The notes beneath the pieces are model-generated. The model was not told the DNA's origin and did not search any database. It was given only the letters and a program-made list of their open reading frames with translations. The translations under genes were made by a program, and so were the position numbers. DNA of 64,000 nt from DATMER01 sp035536935. Its GTDB lineage: Bacteria; Acidobacteriota; Thermoanaerobaculia; Multivoradales; UBA5704. The stretch lies in the NCBI GenBank assembly GCA_035536935.1, contig DATLNC010000302.1:1-64000 (forward strand), written 5' to 3'. Below, piece after piece: positions 19,177 through 28,076 of the stretch (position 1 is its first letter; the number at the start of each line of letters is the position of its first letter).

Positions 19177-20360
19177 GCAGCGGCCTCGACCACCATCGCG
19201 ATTCCCTGACCGCCGCCGATGCAGGCCGACGCCACCCCCACGCCGCCGCCCCGGCGGCGCAGCTCCTTGAGCAACGTGATCAGCAGACGGCTGCCCGACG
19301 CGCCCAGCGGATGACCGAGCGCGATCGCTCCGCCGTTGACGTTGAGCTTGTCCACGTCGAGCTTCAATTCGCGGATCACCGCCAGGATCTGGCCGGCGAA
19401 AGCCTCGTTGATCTCGAAGAGGTTCACGTCGTCCAGGGTTATGTTGGCCCGCTTCAGGGCGGCGCGGATGGCCGGCGCCGGACCGATGCCCATACGCGAC
19501 GGATCCACGCCCACGGTCGCCCACGACACGATGCGGCCGAGCGGCTTCCAGCCCCGCTCCTGCGCCTTCTGCTCGTTCGAGAGGAGCAGCATGGCAGCGC
19601 CATCCACAATGCCCGAGGCGTTGCCGGCCGTGACGAAGCCGTCCTTGTCGAACGCGGGCGGCAGGCCCGCGAGGTCTTCCATCGTGGTCTCGGGACGCAT
19701 GTGGTCGTCCCGCTCGACGGTCTTGGCGCGCTTGCCCTTGCCCACCGTCACCGGCACGACCTCCTCGGAGAGGCGGCAGGCCTTCCAGGCCTCGCCGGCC
19801 CGGCGCTGGGACATGATCGCGAACTCGTCCTGCTCCTGGCGGGAGATCCCGTAGTCGCGGGCGAGGTTGTTGCTCGTCTGCGCCATGTAGAAGCCGCAAT
19901 AAGTATCCATGAGGGCCACCATCAGGAGATCCTGGAGCTGGCCCTGTCCGAGCTTGAAGCCCTTGCGCGCGCCCCAGATCACGTGCGGCGTCTGCGACAT
20001 GTTCTCCATGCCGCCGACCAGGCAGGTCTGGGCCTCCCCGGCGAGGATCAGGTGCGAGCCCGAGATGACGGACTGGATGCCCGAGCCGCAGAGGCGGTTC
20101 ACGGTCAGGGCCGGGACTTCGTTGGGCACGCCGGCCTTGAGCGCCACATGGCGGGCGCCATAGATCGCGTCGGGCGACGTCTGCAAGGCGTTGCCCACGA
20201 CGGTATGGTCGATCTCGCCCGGCTCGACGCCGGTCCGCGCGAGCAGCTCCTTGGCCACATGCGCGGCGAGGTCGATGGCCGAGATGTCGGCGAAGTCGCC
20301 GTTGTAATCGACCATCGGGGTGCGGTACCCGTCCACCAGGACCAGGTCTCGTGTATTCAT
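19173..20360 (-). CDS. Thiolase (acetyl-CoA C-acyltransferase)
   Basis: A 395-residue thiolase. Active-site cysteine in VNRLCGSGIQS, NEAFAGQ with the histidine-containing GGAIALGHPLGASGSR, and the second catalytic cysteine in SACIGGGQG are all present. It condenses two acyl-CoAs or cleaves 3-ketoacyl-CoA. A GGAGG lies 10 nt before the ATG. It is followed without gap by an SDR gene, an arrangement similar to phaA-phaB or to beta-oxidation modules; no PHA synthase is in view. Confidence 0.93.
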   Translation of the reverse strand: MNTRDLVLVDGYRTPMVDYNGDFADISAIDLAAHVAKELLARTGVEPGEIDHTVVGNALQTSPDAIYGARHVALKAGVPNEVPALTVNRLCGSGIQSVISGSHLILAGEAQTCLVGGMENMSQTPHVIWGARKGFKLGQGQLQDLLMVALMDTYCGFYMAQTSNNLARDYGISRQEQDEFAIMSQRRAGEAWKACRLSEEVVPVTVGKGKRAKTVERDDHMRPETTMEDLAGLPPAFDKDGFVTAGNASGIVDGAAMLLLSNEQKAQERGWKPLGRIVSWATVGVDPSRMGIGPAPAIRAALKRANITLDDVNLFEINEAFAGQILAVIRELKLDVDKLNVNGGAIALGHPLGASGSRLLITLLKELRRRGGGVGVASACIGGGQGIAMVVEAAA

Positions 20361-20363
20361 TCG

Positions 20364-21359
20364 TCAGGTGCCTCCGTCAGAGATCAAACTATATGCGAGG
20401 GCGTGGAAACGCCGCCGCCAGCGGTTCATATTGCTGAAGGGCTCGGTCCGATGCGTGAGCAGGACGAGCACCCGCTTTTGTTCAGGGTCGAGCCAAAGGC
20501 TGCCGCCCGCGAAGCCCGTGTGGCCAAAGGAGCCGGGCGGGAGCGCCCGTCCGGCGCTGTTCTTCAGACTCCTGTGCCACCAGCCCAGGTAGAAGGGGCT
20601 ACCCGTCAGAGCTGCCGCGATGGCCTCCTGTTTCAACAAAGTTTGCGGAGCCAGCCATTCCGCACCGAGGCGCCAGAGGTCACGGGCGCTGCCGAACAGC
20701 CCGGCATGAGCCGTTCCGGACAGGAAACGTGCATTGCCATCCTGAGGCAATCCGCGCGGGGGCGGACCCTGGAGAGGGATCGTCAGCCCCTGCTTAGCCG
20801 CCAGCTTCACCTCCTGGTCCGTATCCATGAAGCTCCGGGCTATATCAGGCCGGTCACCCGGGGATGGCTCGACCGACGAAAGGCCGAGGGGCTCGAGCAC
20901 CCGCGACCGGAGCAGACGGGCATAGGGTTGTCCGGTGACCTTCTCCACGGCAAGGCCATAGAGAAGGATGTCCAGGTCGCCGTACACGGCGCGCCGGCTC
21001 GGCCGCATCCTATGGGCATCGAACAGGAGCGGCAGGACATCCTCCCGGGAACGGCAGAGATGGTAGAGCGGCGCCCAGGAAGCCATTCCCGAGCGATGGC
21101 GCAAAAGATCGGAGAGGGGTCGGGCGGCCAGCTTGGGGTTCGCTTCGGGAAAGACCGCACCGATGCGGGTGGCGAGGGGGAGGGTGCCGTCCTGGTCCAG
21201 GACCAGGGCGAGCGTGAAGGTGAACGGCTTGGTGAGAGAGGCGTAGTCGAAGCGGGTCTCCGGGTTGGCTTCGAAGAGGATCTCGTCCGCCGTTCCCACC
21301 AGGGCGGCGACGGCGGTGGCGGTCCCGGTAGAGATGAGGGAATCGAGAAAGGACTTCAA
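20364..21359 (-). CDS. Serine hydrolase (class C beta-lactamase-like)
   Basis: A 331-residue beta-lactamase/penicillin-binding-fold serine hydrolase. The SxxK motif is SLTK (in DYASLTKPFTF), the second motif is YGD (YGDLD, replacing YxN) and the third is HTG (FGHTGFAGG). No signal peptide is evident, which suggests a cytoplasmic esterase/peptidase role rather than antibiotic resistance. Start TTG 21359 overlaps the threonine-synthase-like stop (TTGA); the much longer upstream open frame is a shadow of that gene. Confidence 0.8.
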   Translation of the reverse strand: MKSFLDSLISTGTATAVAALVGTADEILFEANPETRFDYASLTKPFTFTLALVLDQDGTLPLATRIGAVFPEANPKLAARPLSDLLRHRSGMASWAPLYHLCRSREDVLPLLFDAHRMRPSRRAVYGDLDILLYGLAVEKVTGQPYARLLRSRVLEPLGLSSVEPSPGDRPDIARSFMDTDQEVKLAAKQGLTIPLQGPPPRGLPQDGNARFLSGTAHAGLFGSARDLWRLGAEWLAPQTLLKQEAIAAALTGSPFYLGWWHRSLKNSAGRALPPGSFGHTGFAGGSLWLDPEQKRVLVLLTHRTEPFSNMNRWRRRFHALAYSLISDGGT

Positions 21360-22480
21360 ACGTAGTTCCCCGGGTCCCCCGTCTGGAATACCACCACCCG
21401 TTCCCCCTTCGCGAACTTCAGATCCTCCACTGCCGCCAGGGCCGCGGCCCCTTCGGGGCCTACCCGGATGCCTTCCAGCCGGGCCGCGCGCGACGCGATC
21501 TTCGTCAATCTCTCCTCGTCGACCGCGATCGCCGTGCCCCCGGACTCCCGGACCGCTCTCAGGACCAGGAAGTCCCCGATGGCCTTGGGCACGCGCAGTC
21601 CCCAGACGCGGGTCTGCGGGTTCTCCCAGGGAGCGGCGGTCTCTTCGCCGCGCTCGAACGCCCGGACGATCGGGGCGCAGCCGGTGGGCTGGACGACCAC
21701 GAAGCGCGGCTTTTTCTCTCCCACCAGCCCGAGCCGCCGCAGCTCGTCGAAGGCCTTGTGCATGCCGACGATCCCGGTGCCCCCGCCCAGGGGATAGACG
21801 ATCCAGTCCGGCAGCTCCCAGCCGAGCTGCTCGGCCAGCTCCAGCCCCATGGTCTTCTTCCCTTCGACCCGGTAGGGCTCGCGGAGGGTCGACACCGTCC
21901 AATAGCCGTCCGCGTCGGAGAGGAGCTTGGCCGCGTCCACCAGGGTCCCAGGGGAAAGGAGCACCTCGGCGCCATGCTCGCGGCAACGCTCCTCGATCGT
22001 ATGCGGCGTGTCTTCCGGCATGGCGACCCGCGCCTTCAGGCCCGCGGCAGCGGCATAGGCGGTCAAGGCCAGGGCGGCGTTGCCGGCGCTGGCGAGCTGC
22101 ACCCCCACGGCTCCCAGCTCACGGGCGCGGTTCACCGCAAGCGACAATCCCCGGGCCTTGAACGAGCCGGTCGGATTCAGGGCCTCGTCCTTGACCAGCA
22201 GCTCGACTCCATCCGGAGCCATCCGGCGGAGACGGACCAGCGGCGTCCCTCCCTCCCCGAGATCGATCCGGCCCTCGAAATCCGAGAGAGGCAGGAGCTC
22301 GCGGTAACGCCAGAGGGTCCAGGGCCGTAGCGGCAGCTCGCGGCGAAGGTACTCACCTTTGGCAGGATCGAGGTCGTACTCCACCAGCCAGGGCGCTCCG
22401 GCCGGCGAGAGGAAGGCGGGCTCGTCCAAGGGCGCGGTGACGCCCGTTCGGGAGCAGACTAGGTGGGTTGCCCATCTCAT
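21356..22480 (-). CDS. Threonine synthase-like PLP enzyme
   Basis: A 374-residue fold-type II PLP enzyme. The cofactor lysine is in NPTGSFKARGLS, the phosphate loop in PLGGGTGIVGM, and an N-terminal region typical of threonine synthases precedes them. Threonine synthase makes threonine from O-phosphohomoserine, but cysteate synthase-like paralogues look the same by eye. Start ATG 22480 has GGAG upstream and overlaps the stop of the lipoprotein gene by 4 bp. Confidence 0.8.
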   Translation of the reverse strand: MRWATHLVCSRTGVTAPLDEPAFLSPAGAPWLVEYDLDPAKGEYLRRELPLRPWTLWRYRELLPLSDFEGRIDLGEGGTPLVRLRRMAPDGVELLVKDEALNPTGSFKARGLSLAVNRARELGAVGVQLASAGNAALALTAYAAAAGLKARVAMPEDTPHTIEERCREHGAEVLLSPGTLVDAAKLLSDADGYWTVSTLREPYRVEGKKTMGLELAEQLGWELPDWIVYPLGGGTGIVGMHKAFDELRRLGLVGEKKPRFVVVQPTGCAPIVRAFERGEETAAPWENPQTRVWGLRVPKAIGDFLVLRAVRESGGTAIAVDEERLTKIASRAARLEGIRVGPEGAAALAAVEDLKFAKGERVVVFQTGDPGNYV

Positions 22481-22914
22481 GGCTTCTCCTTCTCCATCCG
22501 AGCCTTCTCCATCCGAGCCAGCAGCTCCGCATTCTCCCGTACCGCAGGCGGCACCTCCGACGGCGCTCCCCGGAGCAGACGGCGGACCTCGGCAATCTGC
22601 CGGTCGAGCTTTGCCTGCTTTGCGGGATCCTTCAGGGTACGGCGCCGCTCCTCCAGTGAGCTCAGGATGCGACGGCGGCTGTCCGCGATCTTCCGGTCCA
22701 TGCCTCGGGTGAGCCCGGCCGTCCGGGCCTCGTGCACACGGGCCGCTACCCACTTGTACTCGGCGGACTTCGGCGCCTCGGCCAGGTAGGTGCGGACCTG
22801 CTCCTCCGTCAGGCGCCCGTCGGCCGGAGCCCTGAACTTCACGGGGGCTGCCGGCTCGTTCCGGCAGGCGGCGAGCAGCAGCCCCGCCAGCACCAGGACG
22901 CGGGCGGGTCTCAT
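22477..22914 (-). CDS. Small lipoprotein, function unknown
   Basis: A 145-residue predicted lipoprotein: short hydrophobic signal ending in LLLAAC, then a charged, mostly helical mature part rich in Arg, Glu and Lys. The C-terminus carries a short MEKAR/MEKEK duplication. No family is recognised; long-helix content suggests a coiled coil in the periplasm. It overlaps der upstream and the threonine-synthase-like gene downstream, each by 4 bp. Confidence 0.75.
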   Translation of the reverse strand: MRPARVLVLAGLLLAACRNEPAAPVKFRAPADGRLTEEQVRTYLAEAPKSAEYKWVAARVHEARTAGLTRGMDRKIADSRRRILSSLEERRRTLKDPAKQAKLDRQIAEVRRLLRGAPSEVPPAVRENAELLARMEKARMEKEKP

Positions 22915-24218
22915 TCCTTCCGTTTGCGGATGACCAGGCGCACGGGCACGCCGGGGAGGTCCAGCTCCTCGCGCAGGCGGTTCTCGAGGTAGCGCCGGTA
23001 AGTGTTGTTGCGCGGCAGCGACTTGTTCGCGAAGAGCATGAAGGTCGGCGGCGCGGTGGAGACCTGGGTCGAGTAGTAGAGCTTCCAGGGGCCGCCGTAC
23101 AGGGCAGGCGGGCTCACACGCTTGATCGCATTCTCGAAAAAGCGGTTGAGCTGCCCGGTCGTGAGCTTGGTGTGGTACGCCTCCATGGCGCGGTCGATCG
23201 GCTTCCAGAGCTTCTCCACGCCGCGGCCGGTCAGGGCCGAGACGTTGACGCGGCCGGGCGTCGAGAGCAGCTGATCCAGCCGCTCCATCTGCATCTCCAG
23301 CTTCTCGCGTTTCTCCTCGTCCAGAAGGTCCCACTTGTTGAGGGCGACCACCGCCGCGCGGCCCAGCTCCCAGATCGTCCCGGCGATGGCGAGGTCGCCG
23401 CTCGTGATCCCCTGGGAGGCATCGATCACCAGGACGCCCACCTGGCAGCGCTCGATCGAGCGGCGCGCCATCATGACCGCCAGCTCCTCGGGCTGCCCCG
23501 AAGTCTGGCTCCGGCGCCGGATGCCGGCGGTGTCGATCAGGAGGTAGGACTTGCCGTCCCGGGTGACGAGCGTATCGACCGGATCGCGGGTGGTGCCCGC
23601 CACCGGGGAGACGAGCGAGCGCTGCTGGCCCGCGATCTTGTTCAGCAGAGACGACTTGCCCACGTTCGGACGGCCTATGAGGGCGACCGGCGGCGCGTCG
23701 GGCGTGGGGATGTCGGGGATCTCGGGCAACGCGAGCCCGAGCGCCTCCCGGAGGTCCTCGATGCCGACGCCGTGCTCGGCCGACACGAGGATCTGCTGGT
23801 CGATGCCGAGGCCGTAGAACTCGGCGAAGCGGTCGCGGGCCTCCCGCGTATCCGCCTTGTTGACCACCAGGATCGCGGGCTTGCCATAGCGGCGGATGCG
23901 CTCCCAGACCACCTCGTCGGCGGACACGAGGCCCTGCTTGCCATCCACTACCAGCAGGAGGAGATCGCTCTCCTCCACCGCCAGGAAGACCTGCTTGGAG
24001 AGGCCGAGCGGATCGTCCTCGGCGAGGATGAGCCCGCCCGTGTCGATCAACTGGAAGGACCGCTCCTCGGAGAGATGGGCGATCCCGGTGATCCGGTCGC
24101 GGGTGACGCCGGGCAAGTCGTGCACGATCGCCTGCCTTTTCCCGACCAGGCGGTTGAAGAGGGTGGATTTGCCGACGTTGGGTCGGCCGACGATCGCGAC
24201 GTTAGGGGTCAGGGCCAT
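22911..24218 (-). CDS. der: Ribosome biogenesis GTPase Der (EngA)
   Basis: A 435-residue double GTPase needed for 50S assembly. Two G domains are clear, each with GRPNVGKS (first near residue 11, second near 190), DTGG and DTAG switch II motifs, and NKAD/NKWD base-recognition motifs. A C-terminal KH-like domain follows. It is the first gene of the minus-strand run der-lipoprotein-PLP enzyme-serine hydrolase-thiolase-SDR, in which the first four genes are joined by 4-bp overlaps. Confidence 0.96.
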   Translation of the reverse strand: MALTPNVAIVGRPNVGKSTLFNRLVGKRQAIVHDLPGVTRDRITGIAHLSEERSFQLIDTGGLILAEDDPLGLSKQVFLAVEESDLLLLVVDGKQGLVSADEVVWERIRRYGKPAILVVNKADTREARDRFAEFYGLGIDQQILVSAEHGVGIEDLREALGLALPEIPDIPTPDAPPVALIGRPNVGKSSLLNKIAGQQRSLVSPVAGTTRDPVDTLVTRDGKSYLLIDTAGIRRRSQTSGQPEELAVMMARRSIERCQVGVLVIDASQGITSGDLAIAGTIWELGRAAVVALNKWDLLDEEKREKLEMQMERLDQLLSTPGRVNVSALTGRGVEKLWKPIDRAMEAYHTKLTTGQLNRFFENAIKRVSPPALYGGPWKLYYSTQVSTAPPTFMLFANKSLPRNNTYRRYLENRLREELDLPGVPVRLVIRKRKE

Positions 24219-24257
24219 GGCGGCCGAAGCATAACCGATCCCATCCGCCTACCCTGG

Positions 24258-26933
24258 CTATTCGCTGCGCAGCACGCTCGCCGGGTGGAGCTGGAAAGCC
24301 CGCAAGGCAGGCACCATGCTCGCCACGAGTGCCGTGGCCATGAGCAGGAGCGCAACGCCTGCGAAAGTGGCAGGGTCGGTGGTGCCAATGCCGAACACGA
24401 GCCCCGACAGGAACCCTCCGAGCCAGAAAGAGGCGAGCGCGCCGAGCGCCGCGCCTGCCACGATCAGCGACAGCCCCTGGCTCAGCACCGGGCCGATGAC
24501 GTGCTTGGCCCGCGCGCCGAGCGCCATCCGGATGCCGATCTCCCGACGCCGCTGCACCACGGTGTAGCTGACCACGGCATAGAGGCCCAACGCCGCGAGC
24601 AGCAGGGACAGAGCCGAAAAGGCGCCGAAGAGCGACATCGCGAGACGGCGCTCGGCGATCCCTTCGACCATCACGTCCTCCAGCGTGCGCACCTGGGAGA
24701 GGGGCAGGTTGCGGTCCAGCGCGGCCACCGTCCGGCGCAGCGCGGGGACGACGCCCATCGGATCTCCGCTCGTGCGCAGGACGAGGAATCCCCAGGCCTC
24801 CGGACGCTGCGCCAGCGGGATGTAGATCATCGGCTCGGCCGGCTGGTGCAGCGCCGTCTCGCGGACGTCGCCGACGACCCCCACGATCTGTTGCATCCCG
24901 GTCGTGTTCCAGCCGAAGTCGACGCGCTTGCCGAGCGGGCTCTCGCCAGGGAAGTAGCGCCGGACGAAGGCCTGATTGACGACCACCACCGCCGTTGCGC
25001 CCTCCGCATCCCGGTCGTCGAAGGCGCGCCCGGCCACCACCGGCGTGCGCAGCACATCGAAGTAACCCGGGGAGATGATCCGCTTCTGGGCCATGGGCTG
25101 CGATTCGGGCGGGAACGTGCGGCCCTCGATGGTGATCCCGCCGTTGGTGCCCCCCTGGAGGAGCAGGTCGTTGACGAAGGCCACCGCCTGCACTCCCGGG
25201 AGCGCCGCCACGCGCTCGCGCAGCTCGCGGTAAAACGCGGCCTGCTGGTGCAGCTCGGGGTAGCGGCTGTCCGGCAGGCCGAGATAAGCGCTGACCACGC
25301 GCTCGGCGTCGAAGCCCTTGTCGACGGCGAGCAGCCGGTCGAGGCTGCGGATGAGCAGGCCGGCGCCGATGAGCAGCGCAAACGAGAGCGCCACCTCGGC
25401 CACGATGAGCGAGCCGCGCAGGCGATCGCGGGCGGGGCCGCCCCTGCTGCCAGCCACTCCCATCGCGCCGGGCGCCCCGACCTTCATCACCTCGGAGAGA
25501 TCGGTGCGCGAGGCGCGCAGCGCCGGAAGGAGCCCGAAGAGCAGACCCGTGAGCAGCGACAGCGCCAGCGCGAAGCCCAGCATGCGCGCATCCACCGCGG
25601 CCTCGGCGAGCCGCGGCACGCTGGCGGGTCCGAGCGCCCGGAGGCCCGCCACGCCTGCCCGCGCCACGAGCACGCCGGCGGCGCCGCCGAGCAGCGACAG
25701 AAGGAGGCTCTCGACCAGGAGCTGCCGCACGATCCGGCCTCGGGGCGCACCGAGCGCCACGCGGATGGCGACCTCCCGATGCCGCACGGCCGAGCGCGCC
25801 AGCAGCAGGTTTGCCACGTTCGTGCACGCGATGAGGAGCACCATTGCCGCGGCGCCGGCCAGCGCGACGAGGAGCGGCCGCGCATCGCCGATCACGGTGA
25901 GCTCCAGAGGAATGAGCCGGATTCCGTGATCCGTCACCTCGGCTTCCTGCAACCGGCTCGCGACCGTCGCGATGCGCTCGTCGGCCTGGGCCAGGGGGAG
26001 CCCGGGCTCGAGCCGCGCGGCCACCTCCATGAAGTGCACGCCGCGCGGCGCATGCTCCTCGTCCAGGCGCAACGGCATCCAGACATCTGCCTCCCGCGCG
26101 GCGGCCAGGGATACTGGAACGATCGAACGCGGACCCGAGGGGATGATCCCGATGACGGTGAAGGGCTGCTCCCCCAGTTGGACGGAGCGGCCGAGGATGT
26201 CCGGAGCGCCGCCGAAGCGGCGCCGCCACAACCCCTGGCTCAGCATCACGACCCGCTCGGCGCTCCGCGCCTCCTCGCCGGGTGTGAATGCGCGGCCGAG
26301 GCGCGGCCGGACGCCGAGCATCTCCGGCAGGTTGGCCGACATCCGCACGGCCTGCAGCATCTCCGGCTCGCCCTGCCCGGTCAGCGCGACCGTCGTGGTG
26401 AAGTACCCGCCCACGTCCGAGAAGACCTCCGAGGTCCGCTTCCAGTCGAGGTACTCCGGGAAGGAGACCGGCGTCGGGACCCCTTCCTGCGAGCAGGTCA
26501 CCGAGACCAGGCGTTCAGGATGGGGGTACGGCAACGGCCGCAGGAGAGAAGCGTCGATCACGCTGAAGATCGCCGTCGTGGCGCCGATCCCCAGCGCGAG
26601 CACCACGACCGTCGCGAGGGTGAAGCCGGGCCCTTGCCGGAGCCTGCGCAATCCGTAACGGGCGTCCTGGAGCAGCTCGCTCATGATCTCGATCCTCCTG
26701 TGCCGGCGGAGTTGGCGGGTGTCATGATCGCGGAGCCAGCGCGCCACCTTCGCGGGATCGCCGAAGCGGGCCAGGGCCTCCTCGCGGGCCGCATCTGGCG
26801 GCAGGCCGGCGGCGAGGAAGTCGCGTTCTCTCATCTCCAGATGGAAGCGCAGCTCGTCCTCGATGTCCGCCTCGACATCAGGCCCCCAGAAGCGCAGGTA
26901 TCGGCGCCATCGAGGCTGCTCGTGCACCGGCAA
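24258..26933 (-). CDS. ADOP-family ABC transporter permease
   Basis: An 891-residue 'acidobacterial duplicated orphan permease'. A short soluble prefix (DVEADIEDELRFHLEMRERD) is followed by two MacB/FtsX modules, each with a transmembrane helix, a periplasmic MacB-PCD domain and three further helices. TLATVVVLALGIGATTAIFS and SFALLIGAGLLIRSL mark the two N-terminal helices. No ATPase gene is adjacent, which is typical of the orphan type. A PadR gene 6 bp upstream on the same strand completes the usual pair. Substrate unknown. This family is a good marker for Acidobacteriota. Confidence 0.92.
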   Translation of the reverse strand: MPVHEQPRWRRYLRFWGPDVEADIEDELRFHLEMRERDFLAAGLPPDAAREEALARFGDPAKVARWLRDHDTRQLRRHRRIEIMSELLQDARYGLRRLRQGPGFTLATVVVLALGIGATTAIFSVIDASLLRPLPYPHPERLVSVTCSQEGVPTPVSFPEYLDWKRTSEVFSDVGGYFTTTVALTGQGEPEMLQAVRMSANLPEMLGVRPRLGRAFTPGEEARSAERVVMLSQGLWRRRFGGAPDILGRSVQLGEQPFTVIGIIPSGPRSIVPVSLAAAREADVWMPLRLDEEHAPRGVHFMEVAARLEPGLPLAQADERIATVASRLQEAEVTDHGIRLIPLELTVIGDARPLLVALAGAAAMVLLIACTNVANLLLARSAVRHREVAIRVALGAPRGRIVRQLLVESLLLSLLGGAAGVLVARAGVAGLRALGPASVPRLAEAAVDARMLGFALALSLLTGLLFGLLPALRASRTDLSEVMKVGAPGAMGVAGSRGGPARDRLRGSLIVAEVALSFALLIGAGLLIRSLDRLLAVDKGFDAERVVSAYLGLPDSRYPELHQQAAFYRELRERVAALPGVQAVAFVNDLLLQGGTNGGITIEGRTFPPESQPMAQKRIISPGYFDVLRTPVVAGRAFDDRDAEGATAVVVVNQAFVRRYFPGESPLGKRVDFGWNTTGMQQIVGVVGDVRETALHQPAEPMIYIPLAQRPEAWGFLVLRTSGDPMGVVPALRRTVAALDRNLPLSQVRTLEDVMVEGIAERRLAMSLFGAFSALSLLLAALGLYAVVSYTVVQRRREIGIRMALGARAKHVIGPVLSQGLSLIVAGAALGALASFWLGGFLSGLVFGIGTTDPATFAGVALLLMATALVASMVPALRAFQLHPASVLRSE

Positions 26934-26939
26934 GCCTCC

Positions 26940-27284
26940 TCAGACGACCGACGGCTCGGCTTCGAGCACGCGGATGACGGCATGGGCGAAACGCATCCAC
27001 GTGGAGGCGTCCGCGTGCAGATGCTGGCGGCCGTCGCGGGTGATGGCGTAGAAGCGGGCGCGGCGGTTGTTCTCGGAAAGCCCCCACCGCGATTCGACGA
27101 GCTCGCGGTCCTCCAGACGCCGCAGCGCCGGGTACAGCGAGCCCTCCTCGATCTGGACCACGTCGCCGGTGACCTCCTGGATCCACCGGACGATTGCGTA
27201 GCCATGCCGCTCGCCCCCGGCGAGCGCCTTGAGGATCAGAAGGCCGAGTGTTCCTTGAAGAAGATCTCCGGTGTCGCGTCCCAT
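26940..27284 (-). CDS. PadR-family transcriptional regulator
   Basis: A 114-residue winged-helix PadR regulator: LLQGTLGLLILKALAGGERH, GYAIVRWIQEVT, EEGSLYPALRRLEDRELVES and NNRRARFYAITRDG are classic PadR features. It is probably co-transcribed with the ADOP permease and represses it together with itself. An AGGAG ribosome site lies before the ATG, and a 10-bp palindrome sits in the promoter. Confidence 0.94.
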   Translation of the reverse strand: MGRDTGDLLQGTLGLLILKALAGGERHGYAIVRWIQEVTGDVVQIEEGSLYPALRRLEDRELVESRWGLSENNRRARFYAITRDGRQHLHADASTWMRFAHAVIRVLEAEPSVV

Positions 27285-27310
27285 TCGCAGGCTCCTATGT
27301 CCTGCGAGAG

Positions 27311-27342
27311 ACGATAGCTCAGACTCCCCTAGCCTTGCAAGG
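27311..27342 (-). promoter_or_regulatory. Promoter and candidate operator of padR-ADOP
   Basis: On the minus strand TTGCAA (27340-27335), 18-nt spacer, TATCGT (27316-27311). The -35 is the core of a perfect palindrome CCTTGCAAGG (27333-27342), a plausible autoregulatory PadR site. Confidence 0.45.
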
Positions 27343-27449
27343 GGAAGACGCCCTGGTCAGCGCCTCCGGCATCGGCTCCTGTCCGTAACATTTGCGGCCG
27401 GCGAGCGCCTGAATGCGGTAGACTGCCGCTTCCTTCAAGGAGCTTTTCA

Positions 27450-28073
27450 ATGAAGAATCTCGGGGTTATGTCGATTTTAGTGTTCAGCCTCACGATCCCT
27501 CAGCTGGCCGCCGCCCAAAGTGCCAGCGGCACCTACCGCTTCCTGCTGGAAGACGACCTGGTCAAGTCCGTGGAGTTCGCAGCGGACGAGAGGGGCGGCG
27601 ACATGGCCTTTGCCGATGAGGCAAAGATCCCGGATGACGACGACGTCGAAAATCCCCGGCGTGGCGATGGCATACCGCTCTTCGTCAAGGCCGGCCTCGA
27701 CCGCGTGCAGGTCGAGAAGAACAGGGCCCTGATGACCGGAATCGTCCGGGACTCCAGCCACAAGATCTACATCGGGACGCTGGTCCGGCTCGTGGTCGAA
27801 GACAACGTGGAGAACCCGAGGGTCCCGGATACGCTGACGTGGACGTTCTGCAAGCCGCGGGAGAGGGCATGGGTCCCGACCGACGCGGAGGTGAAGGACG
27901 ACGACGGCGCCTACCTGAGGTGGTGGGCGACGGACGCGGAGCGGAAGGACGACATCGGGGTGCCTTCCCAGGACCTCCTTTCGAGCGAGGGCGACTGCCC
28001 GGTCTTTCCGGTCTGGTCGTACTCCATGGCCGACCTGGTGAAGTGGGAAGGCGACATCATCGTCAAGCCGTAA
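27450..28073 (+). CDS. Secreted acidic protein, unknown function
   Basis: A 207-residue protein with an N-terminal signal peptide cleaved near AAAQS. The mature part is acidic, with DDDDVENP and a second DNVENP-type motif, two cysteines (TFCKP, GDCPV) that could form a disulphide, and no recognised domain. AAGGAG lies 7 nt before the ATG. It ends 3 nt before corA, so the two are probably co-transcribed; whether the acidic protein binds metal ions is speculation. Confidence 0.7.
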   Translation: MKNLGVMSILVFSLTIPQLAAAQSASGTYRFLLEDDLVKSVEFAADERGGDMAFADEAKIPDDDDVENPRRGDGIPLFVKAGLDRVQVEKNRALMTGIVRDSSHKIYIGTLVRLVVEDNVENPRVPDTLTWTFCKPRERAWVPTDAEVKDDDGAYLRWWATDAERKDDIGVPSQDLLSSEGDCPVFPVWSYSMADLVKWEGDIIVKP

Positions 28074-28076
28074 GCC

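Noticed and set aside
23172..27317. 1381-codon open frame on the plus strand
   Set aside because: It is antisense to der, the ADOP permease and padR; its translation is Arg/His/Asp-rich low complexity, typical of shadow frames in high-GC DNA.
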